DNA from: Phenylobacterium deserti
Lineage (GTDB): Bacteria > Pseudomonadota > Alphaproteobacteria > Caulobacterales > Caulobacteraceae
Assembly: GCF_003254705.1 (NCBI RefSeq)
Contig: NZ_QFYR01000002.1
Coordinates: 124,001-188,000 of the forward strand
Direction of reading: 5' to 3'
Length of the DNA: 64,000 nt
Within the stretch, counting starts at the first letter, position 1, and the number at the start of each line of letters is the position of its first letter. The notes under the pieces were generated by a model that had not been told where the DNA came from, made no database searches, and worked only from the letters and a program-made list of their open reading frames with translations. Both the position numbers and the translations under genes were made by a program. Below, piece by piece: positions 24,123 through 32,422 of the stretch.

Positions 24123-25406
24123 ATGCGTCGTTTCCGGTTCGAAGATCCCGGCTTTCAGGCCGCATTCGCAGCTTTCGTCGATGAACGACGCGAGACGCCC
24201 GAAGAGGTGGACGCCATCGTTCGCGACGTGATCGCGGCGGTGCGGGGCGAGGGCCTTGAGGCGCTGCTACGCTTTGCGCGCGAGTTCGACAAAGTGGAGC
24301 TGAACGAGCAAAGCATCCGCGTCAGCCCCGAGGAAATCGAGGCGGGCGCCGCTGCTTGCCCAGCCGATGTGCACGAGGCGATCGCCTTCGCCGCCGAGCG
24401 GATCCGGCGCTACCACGAACGCCAGCGTCCCGCCGATCAGCGGTTCACGGACGATGCGGGCGTCGAGCTCGGCTGGCGCTGGGGTCCCTTGGACGCGGTC
24501 GGCATTTATGTGCCCGGCGGACGTGCGGCCTATCCGTCCACCGTGCTGATGAACGCGGTTCCGGCCGCTGCCGCAGGCGTGGGCCGCATCGCGATGGTCA
24601 CCCCGCCCGGGAAATTGCAGCCGGCCGTGCTCGCCGCCGCCAAGGCTGCAGGCGTGACGGAGATCTGGCGCGTGGGCGGGGCTCAGGCGGTCGCCGCCTT
24701 GGCTTATGGGGCGGGACCGATCCGGCCTGTCGACAAAATCGTCGGACCTGGCAACGCATTCGTCACCGCGGCCAAGCGTCGGGTCTATGGCGCCGTGGGG
24801 ATCGACGCCCTGGCGGGGCCTTCCGAAATCGTCGTGGTCGCGGACGGAGCGAACAATCCGGACTGGATCGCAGCCGACCTGCTGTCGCAAGCCGAACATG
24901 ACCCGGCGGCCCAGTCGATCCTGATCACCGACGACGAAGCTTTCGCCGCGAAGGTGGAAGCCGCTGTGGAAGCGCAGATCGCCACCCTTTCGACCGGCGA
25001 GACGGCGGAGACTTCCTGGCGCAACCACGGTGCGGTGGTCATCGCACCGCTGGAACAGTCGCCCCCGTTAGTGGACCTGATCGCGCCCGAACACGTGGAG
25101 TTCGCGGTCGCAGCTCCGGAAGAGCTGGCTGAGCGGGTGCGGCATGCCGGGGCCATGTTCCTGGGACGGCATGCTCCGGAAGCGATCGGCGACTATGTGG
25201 CGGGCTCCAATCATGTGCTGCCCACCAGCCGGGCGGCGCGGTTCTCCTCGGGCCTCTCGTTGTACGATTTCCTGAAACGCACCTCCTTCGTGAAGTGCGA
25301 CCCGGCGTCCTTCGCCGCCCTGGCGCCTGCCACTGTCGCCCTCGCGGAAGCTGAGGGGCTCCCGGCCCACGCCCGTTCCGCCGCGATCCGCATGGGGCAG
25401 GGCTGA
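24123..25406 (+). CDS. hisD: Histidinol dehydrogenase HisD
   Basis: 427 residues from ATG 24123. It catalyses the last two steps of histidine synthesis, histidinol to histidine, with NAD+ and zinc. Visible marks are GIYVPGGRAAYPSTVLMNA, the zinc-ligand region LLSQAEHDP, GPSEIVVVAD, the catalytic EHVEFAV and the NHVLPTSRAARFSSGLS block. Length and motifs are complete. It stands alone from other his genes, as is common in this order, in the murA operon. Confidence 0.97.
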   Translation: MRRFRFEDPGFQAAFAAFVDERRETPEEVDAIVRDVIAAVRGEGLEALLRFAREFDKVELNEQSIRVSPEEIEAGAAACPADVHEAIAFAAERIRRYHERQRPADQRFTDDAGVELGWRWGPLDAVGIYVPGGRAAYPSTVLMNAVPAAAAGVGRIAMVTPPGKLQPAVLAAAKAAGVTEIWRVGGAQAVAALAYGAGPIRPVDKIVGPGNAFVTAAKRRVYGAVGIDALAGPSEIVVVADGANNPDWIAADLLSQAEHDPAAQSILITDDEAFAAKVEAAVEAQIATLSTGETAETSWRNHGAVVIAPLEQSPPLVDLIAPEHVEFAVAAPEELAERVRHAGAMFLGRHAPEAIGDYVAGSNHVLPTSRAARFSSGLSLYDFLKRTSFVKCDPASFAALAPATVALAEAEGLPAHARSAAIRMGQG

Positions 25407-25594
25407 GGCCAAGCTCGGCCGACCTGCTCGGATCGTTCTGCTGCCGTCTTCGTTTGAACGCCTTCAAGGCGCGTCCACGAAGCTGAACAGTTCCTGTCAA
25501 ACCGGCCCAAAGGCCGTTCAGGATGCCGGTTCTAGATTGCGCCTCATCGAGGTCCTGTTGGGCCTCTCAGACACGCAATGGACGGAGAGCGAAG

Positions 25595-26194
25595 ATGAAG
25601 ACGTCGAAGTTCAGCAAGACGATCAACGGCGCCGCGGCGGCCGCCATGCTGGCCGGTGCGCTGGTGGCGGGCGGGGCGACGACGGCCTCGGCGCAGAGCC
25701 TGGTCCCGGGTGTGACCGGCTGCGGCGCGGAAGGCGTGAAGCAGGAGCGCGGCGCGCTGATCGGCGCCCTAGCGGGCGGTCTGCTCGGCAACAGCGTTTC
25801 GGGCCGCAACCGGACGACCGGGACTGTTGTCGGCGCGGCGGTCGGCGCGGCTGCTGGCTCGGCTGTGGGCTGCCAGATGCAGCACAACGATGCCCGCCGG
25901 AGCTACAGCTCGACCTACACGCGCGGCGGTTACCGGCTGTCTTCCGACATCTCGCCGGCCAGCTACCGCCGGATTGACCAGACGCTGGTTGCGACCAGCA
26001 CCGTGAACCTGCGCTCGGCTCCGAGCACGCGGGGCGGTCGGGTCGGCCAGCTGCGCTCGGGCGAGCGCTTTGAAGCCCTGGCCGAGGTTCCGGGGACCAA
26101 CTGGATCCTCGTGGGGCAAGGCGGCGTGGGCGTGGGCTATGTGCACGCCGATTACGTCCGGCCGGTGGGCGCCCGTTACGCGTCCTATCGTTAA
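25595..26194 (+). CDS. Exported glycine-zipper and SH3 domain protein
   Basis: 199 residues from ATG 25595 with GGAGAGCGAAG upstream. A signal peptide ends TTASAQ. A glycine-zipper segment (about 50-92, IGALAGGLLGNSV then VVGAAVGAAAGSAVGC) could insert in a membrane. A bacterial SH3 domain closes the protein (about 130-190, STVNLRSAPSTRGGRVGQL, ending YVHADYVRPV), which usually binds peptidoglycan. It is probably an outer-membrane or periplasmic envelope protein. It interrupts the otherwise conserved hisD-UPF0262 order and has its own strong terminator. Confidence 0.82.
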   Translation: MKTSKFSKTINGAAAAAMLAGALVAGGATTASAQSLVPGVTGCGAEGVKQERGALIGALAGGLLGNSVSGRNRTTGTVVGAAVGAAAGSAVGCQMQHNDARRSYSSTYTRGGYRLSSDISPASYRRIDQTLVATSTVNLRSAPSTRGGRVGQLRSGERFEALAEVPGTNWILVGQGGVGVGYVHADYVRPVGARYASYR

Positions 26195-26214
26195 GCTCAA
26201 CGCAAGGCTTGTGG

Positions 26215-26244
26215 CCCCCGGTGCGATCGCACCGGGGGTCTTTT
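26215..26244 (+). terminator. Strong intrinsic terminator
   Basis: CCCCCGGTGC (26215-26224), loop GATC, GCACCGGGGG (26229-26238), then TCTTTT. It lies 20 bp after the SH3-protein gene. Confidence 0.92.
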
Positions 26245-26332
26245 CGCGTTTTTGCTTGCGGCCGTTGTCGTGCATCGGATGACGACACTGGCCGGTTTGG
26301 CCTAAAGCGAATGGGTCGCCTCCACGGAACCC

Positions 26333-26809
26333 ATGGCCACCACGTCCGCAAAGCACCGCCTGCAGAGCGTCGAGCTCGACGAGGACACCCTCGCGGCGGC
26401 GTCGCGCGATCAGGAGCAGGAGCGGCAGATCGCCATCTTCGATCTCCTTGAGGAGAACCTGTTTGTGCCGGAAGGCGCGGAGACGGGACCCTACGACCTC
26501 AAGATGGGGCTGGTGGAAAATCGTCTGGTGCTGGATGTGCGCGGGCCGGGGTACGAGCGTCGGCACATACTTTCGCTCTCGCCGTTTCGCAGCCTCATCA
26601 AGGACTACTTCCTGATCTGCGAGAGCTATTATCAGGCCATCCGCAACTCGACTCCCGCCCAGATCGAGGCCCTGGATATGGGGCGGCGCGGCTTGCACAA
26701 TGAAGCGTCCGAGTTGCTGCGGACCCGGCTGGCCGGGAAGATCGAGACGAACCTCGACACCGCGCGGCGGCTGTTCACCCTCATCTGTTCCCTCCATTGG
26801 CGAGGGTGA
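26333..26809 (+). CDS. UPF0262 family protein
   Basis: 158 residues, the full family length. Matching segments are RLQSVELDEDTL near the start, the ERQIAIFDLLEENLFVP helix, YDLKMGLVENRLVLDVR, and SLSPFRSLIKDYFLICESYY. The family is found in Alphaproteobacteria and has no assigned function. It shares a TGATG junction with the phosphatase gene and leads the conserved cluster to yacG. Confidence 0.93.
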   Translation: MATTSAKHRLQSVELDEDTLAAASRDQEQERQIAIFDLLEENLFVPEGAETGPYDLKMGLVENRLVLDVRGPGYERRHILSLSPFRSLIKDYFLICESYYQAIRNSTPAQIEALDMGRRGLHNEASELLRTRLAGKIETNLDTARRLFTLICSLHWRG

Positions 26810-27285
26810 TGCCGTTGTCGGACGAACAAGCGCCCACGCGCCCTTCCGCCGTTCTGTTCGCCTGCAACTTCAATAGGGTCCGATCGCCGATGGCTGAGGC
26901 CTTGCTCAAGCGGCTGGTGGGCGATCAAGTGTTCGTGGACAGCTGCGGGCTGAAGCCCTCGTCAGCGGACCAGCGGGCGGTGGAAGGGGAGGGGGTAGAT
27001 CCGTTCGCTGAAGCGGTCATGGGCGAGCTCGGCTGCGATCTTTCGCGCCACCGACCCAAGACCTTCGGCGAGCTCAATGACGACTCGTTCGACCTTGTGA
27101 TCTCGTTGACACCCGAGGCTCAGCACACAGCAGTCGAGCTGTCCCGCGGGCGGGCCACCGAGATCGAATACTGGCCGACCTTCGACCCCACTCTCGTCGA
27201 AGGGGCTCGTGAAGCTCGGATCGCCGCTTACCGGGAGGTGCGGGACGCCTTGGCCGCGCGCATCGCGAAACGGTTCGGCGGCTGA
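26809..27285 (+). CDS. Low-molecular-weight protein-tyrosine-phosphatase/arsenate-reductase-like protein
   Basis: 158 residues from ATG 26809, which overlaps the UPF0262 stop (TGATG). The phosphate loop CNFNRVRS near residues 19-26 is the C-X5-R-S of the LMW phosphatase fold, followed by PMAEALLKRL. A downstream Asp-Pro acid is a candidate in the FDPTLVEG region. It probably hydrolyses phosphotyrosine or a related phosphoester in the cytoplasm; the target is unknown. Arsenate reductase is less likely because the paired redox Cys is not obvious. The order with infA is conserved. Confidence 0.85.
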   Translation: MPLSDEQAPTRPSAVLFACNFNRVRSPMAEALLKRLVGDQVFVDSCGLKPSSADQRAVEGEGVDPFAEAVMGELGCDLSRHRPKTFGELNDDSFDLVISLTPEAQHTAVELSRGRATEIEYWPTFDPTLVEGAREARIAAYREVRDALAARIAKRFGG

Positions 27286-27395
27286 GGCGGCATCGACCTC
27301 GACCTGCCACCTGCGTTATATGGGGGAGTGGTACCGGCTCGCAGCCTGTGATCAGGGCGCGGGCCGTCCTTTTATGATGCCCCGTTGGAGCCTGC

Positions 27396-27614
27396 ATGGC
27401 GAAAGAAGAGCTGCTGGAGTTTCCGGGAACGGTGAGTGAAGTCCTGCCCAACGCGACCTTCCGCGTGAAACTCGAGAACGATCACGAGATCATCGCGCAC
27501 ACGGCTGGGAAGATGCGAAAGAACCGCATCCGCGTGTCGGCTGGCGACAAGGTGCTCGTCGAGATGACCCCGTACGACCTCACCAAAGGTCGCATCACCT
27601 TCCGCGTCCGCTAG
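27396..27614 (+). CDS. infA: Translation initiation factor IF-1
   Basis: 72 residues, full length, from ATG 27396. The S1-like OB fold carries the standard [34 protein letters not shown] and [14 protein letters not shown] segments. It binds the ribosomal A site with IF-3 during initiation. An A/T-richer stretch (about 27315-27380) upstream may hold its own promoter. Confidence 0.98.
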   Translation: MAKEELLEFPGTVSEVLPNATFRVKLENDHEIIAHTAGKMRKNRIRVSAGDKVLVEMTPYDLTKGRITFRVR

Positions 27615-27626
27615 ATCGTATTTCCA

Positions 27627-28214
27627 TTGCAGAATGAGCCGCAGCGCCTGGTCCTGGCCTCCGCCAGCCCCAGACGGCTCGACCTCCTCCGTCAGATCGG
27701 GCTTGAGCCCGACGCCGTAAGCGCGGCCGAGGTCGACGAAACACCCCATCCTTCAGAGACACCCCGCCAGCTGGCAAACCGCCTCGCCGTGGCCAAAGGA
27801 GAGCGCGTGGCGGCGCAGGAGCCGGCGGCGTTCGTCCTGGCGGCCGACACGGTTGTGGCGCTGGGCCGTCGCATCCTGCCGAAGGCGGAAACGGAAGCTG
27901 AGGTGCGGCGCTGCCTCGAGTTGCTGTCCGGACGGAGCCATCGCGTGCTGACCGGCGTTTGCGTGATCGCACCGGGCGGTCGCTCCGCGCACCGACTGGT
28001 GGAAACCCGCGTGCGGTTCAAGCGGCTGAGCCGCACGGACGTCGAACTCTATTTGGCGTGCGGCGAAGGCCTGGGGAAGGCCGGCGGCTATGGCGTGCAG
28101 GGGCGAGCCGGCGCTTTTGTCACTACCCTGCAGGGGTCCTATCCGAGCGTGGTCGGCCTGCCGCTCTATGAGACGGCCGCCTTGCTCGACGGTCTGGGGT
28201 ATCGTCGATCATGA
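27627..28214 (+). CDS. maf: Maf-like nucleotide pyrophosphatase
   Basis: 195 residues from TTG 27627; no in-frame ATG is available. The family hallmarks are LVLASASPRRLDLLRQIG at the start, the catalytic VLAADTVV around residue 70 and the FVTTLQGSYPSVVGLPL loop near the end. Maf proteins hydrolyse dTTP, UTP or modified nucleotides to monophosphates. The stop overlaps the start of the next gene (ATGA). Confidence 0.93.
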   Translation: MQNEPQRLVLASASPRRLDLLRQIGLEPDAVSAAEVDETPHPSETPRQLANRLAVAKGERVAAQEPAAFVLAADTVVALGRRILPKAETEAEVRRCLELLSGRSHRVLTGVCVIAPGGRSAHRLVETRVRFKRLSRTDVELYLACGEGLGKAGGYGVQGRAGAFVTTLQGSYPSVVGLPLYETAALLDGLGYRRS

Positions 28215-29248
28215 GCGAGCGCCGCGCATTCCTCGACCGCAGCGTAGGCGAAACCCGAGGCGTGGTGACTATCGACGATCGCCCGGAGCGGCTGCTGATC
28301 CGCCGCGACGGGGACGACCCGAGGACCTCCCTGGGCGCACGCCTCGTTGCACGCGTGGCGAGCGTCGAATCGGCCTTGGCCACGGCCTTCCTCGACCTTG
28401 GCGGCGCGGAAGCGATTCTGCCCTTCCGCCCTGACCAGCGGCCAATCCGTGGCGCGTCGGTGGAGGTGGAGATCCGCGCTGAGGCCCGACGCGGGAAGCT
28501 GCCGATCGCCCGGCTGGTTGGGCCTGGGGAAGGGGAGCCCCGCCTGCTGGCGCCGCCGCCCACCCTGGAAGAGGCCTTGCGGTCGTACGTGCGTGACGGC
28601 GACATCGAAGACGGTCGCTTGGCGCGCGAGGTCGCCGACGAGGCGGAGGCCGAGGTGCTCGAAGTTCTCCATCCTCTGCCCGGCGGCGGCGTGCTTGCTA
28701 TCGAGCCGACCCGTGCGCTCACCGCAATCGACGTGGACCTAGGTGAGCGCAAGGGCGCGGACGCCAAGAGGGTGGCGCGCCAAGCGAATCTCGCCGCGCT
28801 GGCCACGGCCGCTCGTCTGCTGCGCCTGAAGGGTCTGGGCGGCATTGTGGTTCTCGATCTGGTTGGGCGTGGGCACGACGGCAATGCGCTGCTTGCCGCG
28901 GCTCGCACCGCCTTTGGCCCGGATAACCCCGGGGTCGCCATTGGGGCCGTGGGACGATTCGGCACCATGGAGCTGTCATTGCCGCGGCGGGTGCAGCCGT
29001 TAGCCGAGCGCTTGTGCACCGAGAGCGGCGCCCTGACGCCACGCACCGTGGCTCAACGCTTGGTCCGGCTCCTGGAGACGGAAGGCGCTTCGAACCCGGG
29101 CGCTCGCCTGGAGGGGCGCTGTGCTCCGGAGGTGGCGATCGAGGCTTCGCCTCTCGTGCGGAAGCTCGGTGAGCGTCTGGGCGCACGCTTCAACATCGTC
29201 AGCGAGCCGACTGCAGCCCGAGAGTTCGTCGAGGTGCGAGCGATATGA
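28211..29248 (+). CDS. Ribonuclease E/G family protein
   Basis: 345 residues from ATG 28211. The S1-like N-terminus covers about residues 30-100, and the RNase E/G catalytic core has GGGVLAIEPTRALTAIDVD and LKGLGGIVVLDLVG, where the two Asp residues bind Mg2+. It is much shorter than RNase G (about 490) or RNase E: the zinc-link and small domain are missing. This short form is typical of this locus in Caulobacterales. It probably acts on structured RNA 5' ends, but activity without the zinc-link dimer is uncertain. Confidence 0.88.
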   Translation: MSERRAFLDRSVGETRGVVTIDDRPERLLIRRDGDDPRTSLGARLVARVASVESALATAFLDLGGAEAILPFRPDQRPIRGASVEVEIRAEARRGKLPIARLVGPGEGEPRLLAPPPTLEEALRSYVRDGDIEDGRLAREVADEAEAEVLEVLHPLPGGGVLAIEPTRALTAIDVDLGERKGADAKRVARQANLAALATAARLLRLKGLGGIVVLDLVGRGHDGNALLAAARTAFGPDNPGVAIGAVGRFGTMELSLPRRVQPLAERLCTESGALTPRTVAQRLVRLLETEGASNPGARLEGRCAPEVAIEASPLVRKLGERLGARFNIVSEPTAAREFVEVRAI

Positions 29249-29415
29249 GCCAGTCTGGGTGCCCGATCTGCAGCAAACCCACGGCGACGGCGTACCGCCC
29301 GTTTTGTTCGCGCCGGTGCGCCGACGTCGATCTTCAGCGCTGGCTCTCCGGCGCCTATGCCGTCCCTGCGGTAGAAGGCGGCGACGGGCCTGGCGAAGAA
29401 CCTGTTGAAGACTAG
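29245..29415 (+). CDS. yacG: DNA gyrase inhibitor YacG
   Basis: 56 residues. ATG 29245 overlaps the RNase stop (ATGA). The zinc finger CPICSKPT - FCSRRCADVDLQRWL gives the C-X2-C and C-X3-C ligands, followed by the conserved WLSGAYAVP and an acidic tail. YacG binds GyrB and lowers its DNA access. The length is normal. It closes the infA-maf-rng cluster. Confidence 0.93.
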   Translation: MSQSGCPICSKPTATAYRPFCSRRCADVDLQRWLSGAYAVPAVEGGDGPGEEPVED

Positions 29416-29480
29416 CGCGCGGCCGCTGGACTTCCTGAATCGGCTCCCTTATAGAGCCGGCTCCCGCGTCGGCGGCCCTT

Positions 29481-29556
29481 GCCTGGGTAGCTCAGTTGGT
29501 AGAGCAGCGGATTGAAAATCCGCGTGTCGGTGGTTCGAATCCGCCCCCAGGCACCA
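29481..29556 (+). tRNA. tRNA-Phe (GAA anticodon)
   Basis: A 76-nt cloverleaf with encoded CCA: acceptor GCCTGGG/CCCAGGC, D-arm GCTC-AGTTGGTA-GAGC, anticodon loop TTGAAAA, T-arm with TTCGAAT. It lies 65 bp after yacG on the same strand. Confidence 0.97.
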
Positions 29557-30105
29557 CTTCCTTCCTAATGTCGAAGGTTATACCCTCACAGGGTGTCTGC
29601 CGATCGCGCCCGCGATCGCCCGCTGTCTGACCATTTGCACCGGCGGCTGGCTACGCTGGAGGCAGTTTTCGAAACCGCGGTTCCGCCGAAATTGCTGCGC
29701 CGCAGCATCGAAATTCCCGGACTAGTGGAATTCTCTAGGCTTATCCTTCGCACAACAATTGTGCGTCGCAGCAGAGCTGCTGTGCGTCGCTGTTTTCCTA
29801 GGCAGGGCGGGTGCTCTGACCCCTTGACGCTTTGATATGAGGTTGCCAAAGACCCGAGGCCGCAAGTCTAACATTGCGGTAAGACTTCGAGTTCCTTCGG
29901 GGACACGGGGTCGCCTCGCGCCTTCGAAACGCCCTTCCACGTGTTGTGGAGTACGCGTTACGGGTCGGGCGCAGCGACAGCGGTCTGTCATCTGCTCCGG
30001 ATAATAATCTGGGTGGGCGGCGGGCTTGTTTCAACTAGGGTGGAGACGCTCTCGCGCGACGACCCTCCGGCCAATCGTGCTAGACCAACCAGGAACTGGC
30101 GACAG
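29557..30105. other. Long non-coding stretch with structured repeats before exbB
   Basis: No convincing gene. A GTG-started frame (29593-29835) has no RBS. At 29749-29765 CGCACAA-CAA-TTGTGCG is a perfect hairpin, and GTGCGTCGC occurs twice (29761-29769 and 29782-29790) on a 21-bp period around an AGCAG-AG-CTGCT palindrome; GTTTTCC follows. It could be a small RNA or terminator for the tRNA, or operators of the TonB system. TTGACG at 29824 is a possible -35. Confidence 0.5.
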
Positions 30106-31005
30106 ATGCTCGACAACAAACGGAAGACCCCTTTCATCGCTCTCCTCGGCGCCGTGGCGCTGATGGCGAGCGCGCCGGCGTTCGCTCAGGACGCCGCCGC
30201 TCCGGCCGCTCCGGCCGCCGCTGCTCCGGCTGGCGACGCCGCCGCCGCTCCGGCCGCCACCCCCGCTCCGGCTCCGGCTGGCGAAGAGGCTGGCGCGCCC
30301 CCGCAAATGGAACACAGCGGCAAGCTCGGCGTCGGCACCATGTTCATGGACGCCGACCCGGTCGTTAAGACCATCATGATCGGCCTCGTGCTGGCCTCGA
30401 TCTTCTCTTGGACCCTGCTGGTCACCAAGATGATCGAGTTCCGCGGCCTGAACCGCACCTCGGACAACTTCCTCGAAGCCTTCCGCGGCGCGCGCTCGAT
30501 CACCGACATGGGCCGTATCTCCCAATCGGAAGACTTCCAAGGCAACCCGCTGGCCGACATGGCCGCCGCGGCCGCCGCCGAAGTTGAGCTGTCCCGTCAA
30601 GCTGGCCTGCAAGTGGCCGGCGAACACCGCGACACCACCCTGGCCCGCGCTCAAGCCGCGGTCGGCGCGGTGCAAGCCCAGCTGGGCCGTCGCCTGTCGA
30701 GCGGCATGCAGTTCCTGGCCTCCGTCGGCTCCAACGGTCCGTTCATCGGTCTGTTCGGCACCGTCTACGGGATCATGAACTCGTTCATCGGCATCGCGAA
30801 CACCAACACCACCAACCTGGCCGTCGTCGCCCCGGGTATCGCCGAAGCGCTTCTGGCCACCGGCCTGGGTCTCTTCGCCGCCATCCCGTCGGTTATCTTC
30901 TACAACTACTTCCAGACGCGGATTTCCGCCTACGGCGCCCGCACTGAAGGTTTTGTGGCTGAACTGATGAACGCGATCTCCCGGCAGCTCGACAAAGGAG
31001 CCTAA
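30106..31005 (+). CDS. exbB: ExbB/TolQ/MotA proton channel protein
   Basis: 299 residues from ATG 30106. A cleavable leader (ALLGAVALMASAPAFAQ) precedes an Ala/Pro-rich linker of about 45 residues, as in the long ExbB form. Three membrane helices follow. The last two carry GTVYGIMNSFIGIANT and IAEALLATGLGLFAAIPSV, the proton-path region. With ExbD and TonB it energises outer-membrane receptors from the proton gradient. The genes run exbB-exbD-tonB with 5- and 11-bp gaps. Confidence 0.95.
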   Translation: MLDNKRKTPFIALLGAVALMASAPAFAQDAAAPAAPAAAAPAGDAAAAPAATPAPAPAGEEAGAPPQMEHSGKLGVGTMFMDADPVVKTIMIGLVLASIFSWTLLVTKMIEFRGLNRTSDNFLEAFRGARSITDMGRISQSEDFQGNPLADMAAAAAAEVELSRQAGLQVAGEHRDTTLARAQAAVGAVQAQLGRRLSSGMQFLASVGSNGPFIGLFGTVYGIMNSFIGIANTNTTNLAVVAPGIAEALLATGLGLFAAIPSVIFYNYFQTRISAYGARTEGFVAELMNAISRQLDKGA

Positions 31006-31010
31006 GCCAC

Positions 31011-31448
31011 ATGGGAGCCAAAATGTCAGGCTCTGGGGGCAGCCGCTACGAGACTGATCAGAACGCTGACATCAACGTTACACCCTTCGTGGACGTGATG
31101 CTGGTGCTGCTGATCATCTTCATGGTGGCTGCGCCGATGGCCGCGGTGACGGTGGAAGTGACCCTTCCACCGGCCGTCGCGAAGCCAGGGGTCAACCCAC
31201 CTAAACCCGTCTACATCTCTTTGCAGACGAACGGGCGCCTGTTCATCCAGGACAACGAGACGGACCTTCCCAGCCTTGGGGACGACCTTCGCCGGAGCCT
31301 GGGTGAAAAGCGGAACCCGACCAGGGAACGGATCTTCATCCGCGCCGACCGAGACGTCGAATACGGCGACTTCATGGGCGTGATGAACATGCTGCAGGAC
31401 AATGGGTTCTACAGCGTGGCCCTGGTCGGTGAAGATCGAAACACGTAG
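31011..31448 (+). CDS. exbD: ExbD/TolR biopolymer transport protein
   Basis: 145 residues with one N-terminal membrane helix. The segment INVTPFVDVMLVLLIIFMVA holds the conserved Asp that carries the proton. The periplasmic domain ends YGDFMGVMNMLQDNGFYSVALV, as is typical. MSGSGG at 31023 is an alternative start. It is stacked between exbB and tonB. Confidence 0.95.
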   Translation: MGAKMSGSGGSRYETDQNADINVTPFVDVMLVLLIIFMVAAPMAAVTVEVTLPPAVAKPGVNPPKPVYISLQTNGRLFIQDNETDLPSLGDDLRRSLGEKRNPTRERIFIRADRDVEYGDFMGVMNMLQDNGFYSVALVGEDRNT

Positions 31449-31459
31449 GGCGGTGACTC

Positions 31460-32188
31460 ATGGCTGAAGTATCGCAGCAAGACACCGCCTCGCCGGTCTA
31501 CAACCCGTTCGACGAGCCGAAGCCGAAGAAGAACAAAGGCTTCACCATCGGCTTGATCATCGTGCTCCTGCTGCACGCTCTGCTCGCGCTCTACCTTTGG
31601 AAGAGCCGTTTCGAGCCGCAGTTCAAGGAATACGTCGATGACGTGACGGACGTGGAGATCATTAAACCGGCTCCGCCTCCGCCGCCGCCGCCGCCCCCGC
31701 CGCCGCCGCCTCCGAACACGCCGCCGCCGCCGCCGCCGCCATCGCTGCAGCCGCGTCCGCCGGTCGCCGTTCCGAGCGTGCCCCAGATCCCGCCGCTGCC
31801 GGTTCCGCCGGTTCCGCAACGGATCGAGGACCCGCGTCCGCCGGCCCCAGTGCCGGCTCCGCCGGCCGAAGCGCCGCAGCCCCGTCCGTCGGTTCTCACG
31901 AACCCGGATTGGTCGCGTCGCCCGAACGCGGAAGAGCTCGCCCGGTACTATCCGGAACGCGCTCAGCGGATGGGTGTCGAAGGCCGCGCCACGATCAGCT
32001 GCTCGGTGACCGCTCGCGGTACGCTCGAGAACTGCTCCGTGGTTTCGGAAGACCCGCCGAACCAAGACTTCGGCGAAGCCACGCTCCGCGCGGCCAAGCT
32101 CTTCCGGATGCGTCCGATGACCAAGGATGGCGCCCCCGTGGAAGGCGGCACGGTCCGCATTCCGCTCCGGTGGGTTCTGCCGAAGTGA
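31460..32188 (+). CDS. tonB: TonB family energy transducer
   Basis: 242 residues. A cytoplasmic tail and one membrane helix (FTIGLIIVLLLHALLALYLW) lead into a long periplasmic proline-rich spacer (about 65-145) that includes near-pure Pro runs. The C-terminal domain (about 155-242; YYPERAQRMGVEGRATISC, ending TVRIPLRWVLPK) matches the TonB_C fold that contacts receptor TonB boxes. It completes the operon and is followed by a strong terminator. Confidence 0.95.
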   Translation: MAEVSQQDTASPVYNPFDEPKPKKNKGFTIGLIIVLLLHALLALYLWKSRFEPQFKEYVDDVTDVEIIKPAPPPPPPPPPPPPPPNTPPPPPPPSLQPRPPVAVPSVPQIPPLPVPPVPQRIEDPRPPAPVPAPPAEAPQPRPSVLTNPDWSRRPNAEELARYYPERAQRMGVEGRATISCSVTARGTLENCSVVSEDPPNQDFGEATLRAAKLFRMRPMTKDGAPVEGGTVRIPLRWVLPK

Positions 32189-32224
32189 TCGTCGCCGCCA
32201 CCTGAGGCGGGGACAACCAGGATC

Positions 32225-32254
32225 AGCCCCGAGGCCTCGCCTCGGGGCTTTTTC
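32225..32254 (+). terminator. Intrinsic terminator of exbBD-tonB
   Basis: AGCCCCGAGG (32225-32234), loop CCTCG, CCTCGGGGCT (32240-32249), then TTTTT. Confidence 0.92.
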
Positions 32255-32334
32255 TTTGCGCAATCGTGCTGCTCTAGCCGCTCCGGCGCTTGATCAGGAA
32301 GCGCAGCGCGACTACAAACCGGCCCTCGCGACGT

Positions 32335-32411
32335 GCCGCCCTAGCTCAGTTGGTTAGAGCGCCAGATTGTGGCTCTGGAGGTCTCCCGTTCGATCCGGGA
32401 GGGCGGTACCA
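32335..32411 (+). tRNA. tRNA-His (GTG anticodon), alphaproteobacterial A73 type
   Basis: A complete cloverleaf with encoded CCA. The anticodon loop is TTGTGGC (anticodon GTG). The acceptor stem is GCCGCCC/GGGCGGT with a G1-T72 wobble. The discriminator is A73, and the base before G1 is T, so no G-1 is encoded. This is the unusual tRNA-His known from Caulobacter and relatives, read by a divergent HisRS. Its 3' end is the likely insertion site of the adjacent integrase element. Confidence 0.96.
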
Positions 32412-32422
32412 TCGCAAAGCAT

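Noticed and set aside
29593..29835. GTG-started 80-codon frame after tRNA-Phe
   Set aside because: No RBS, no family resemblance, and it overlaps structured repeats. Treated as non-coding.
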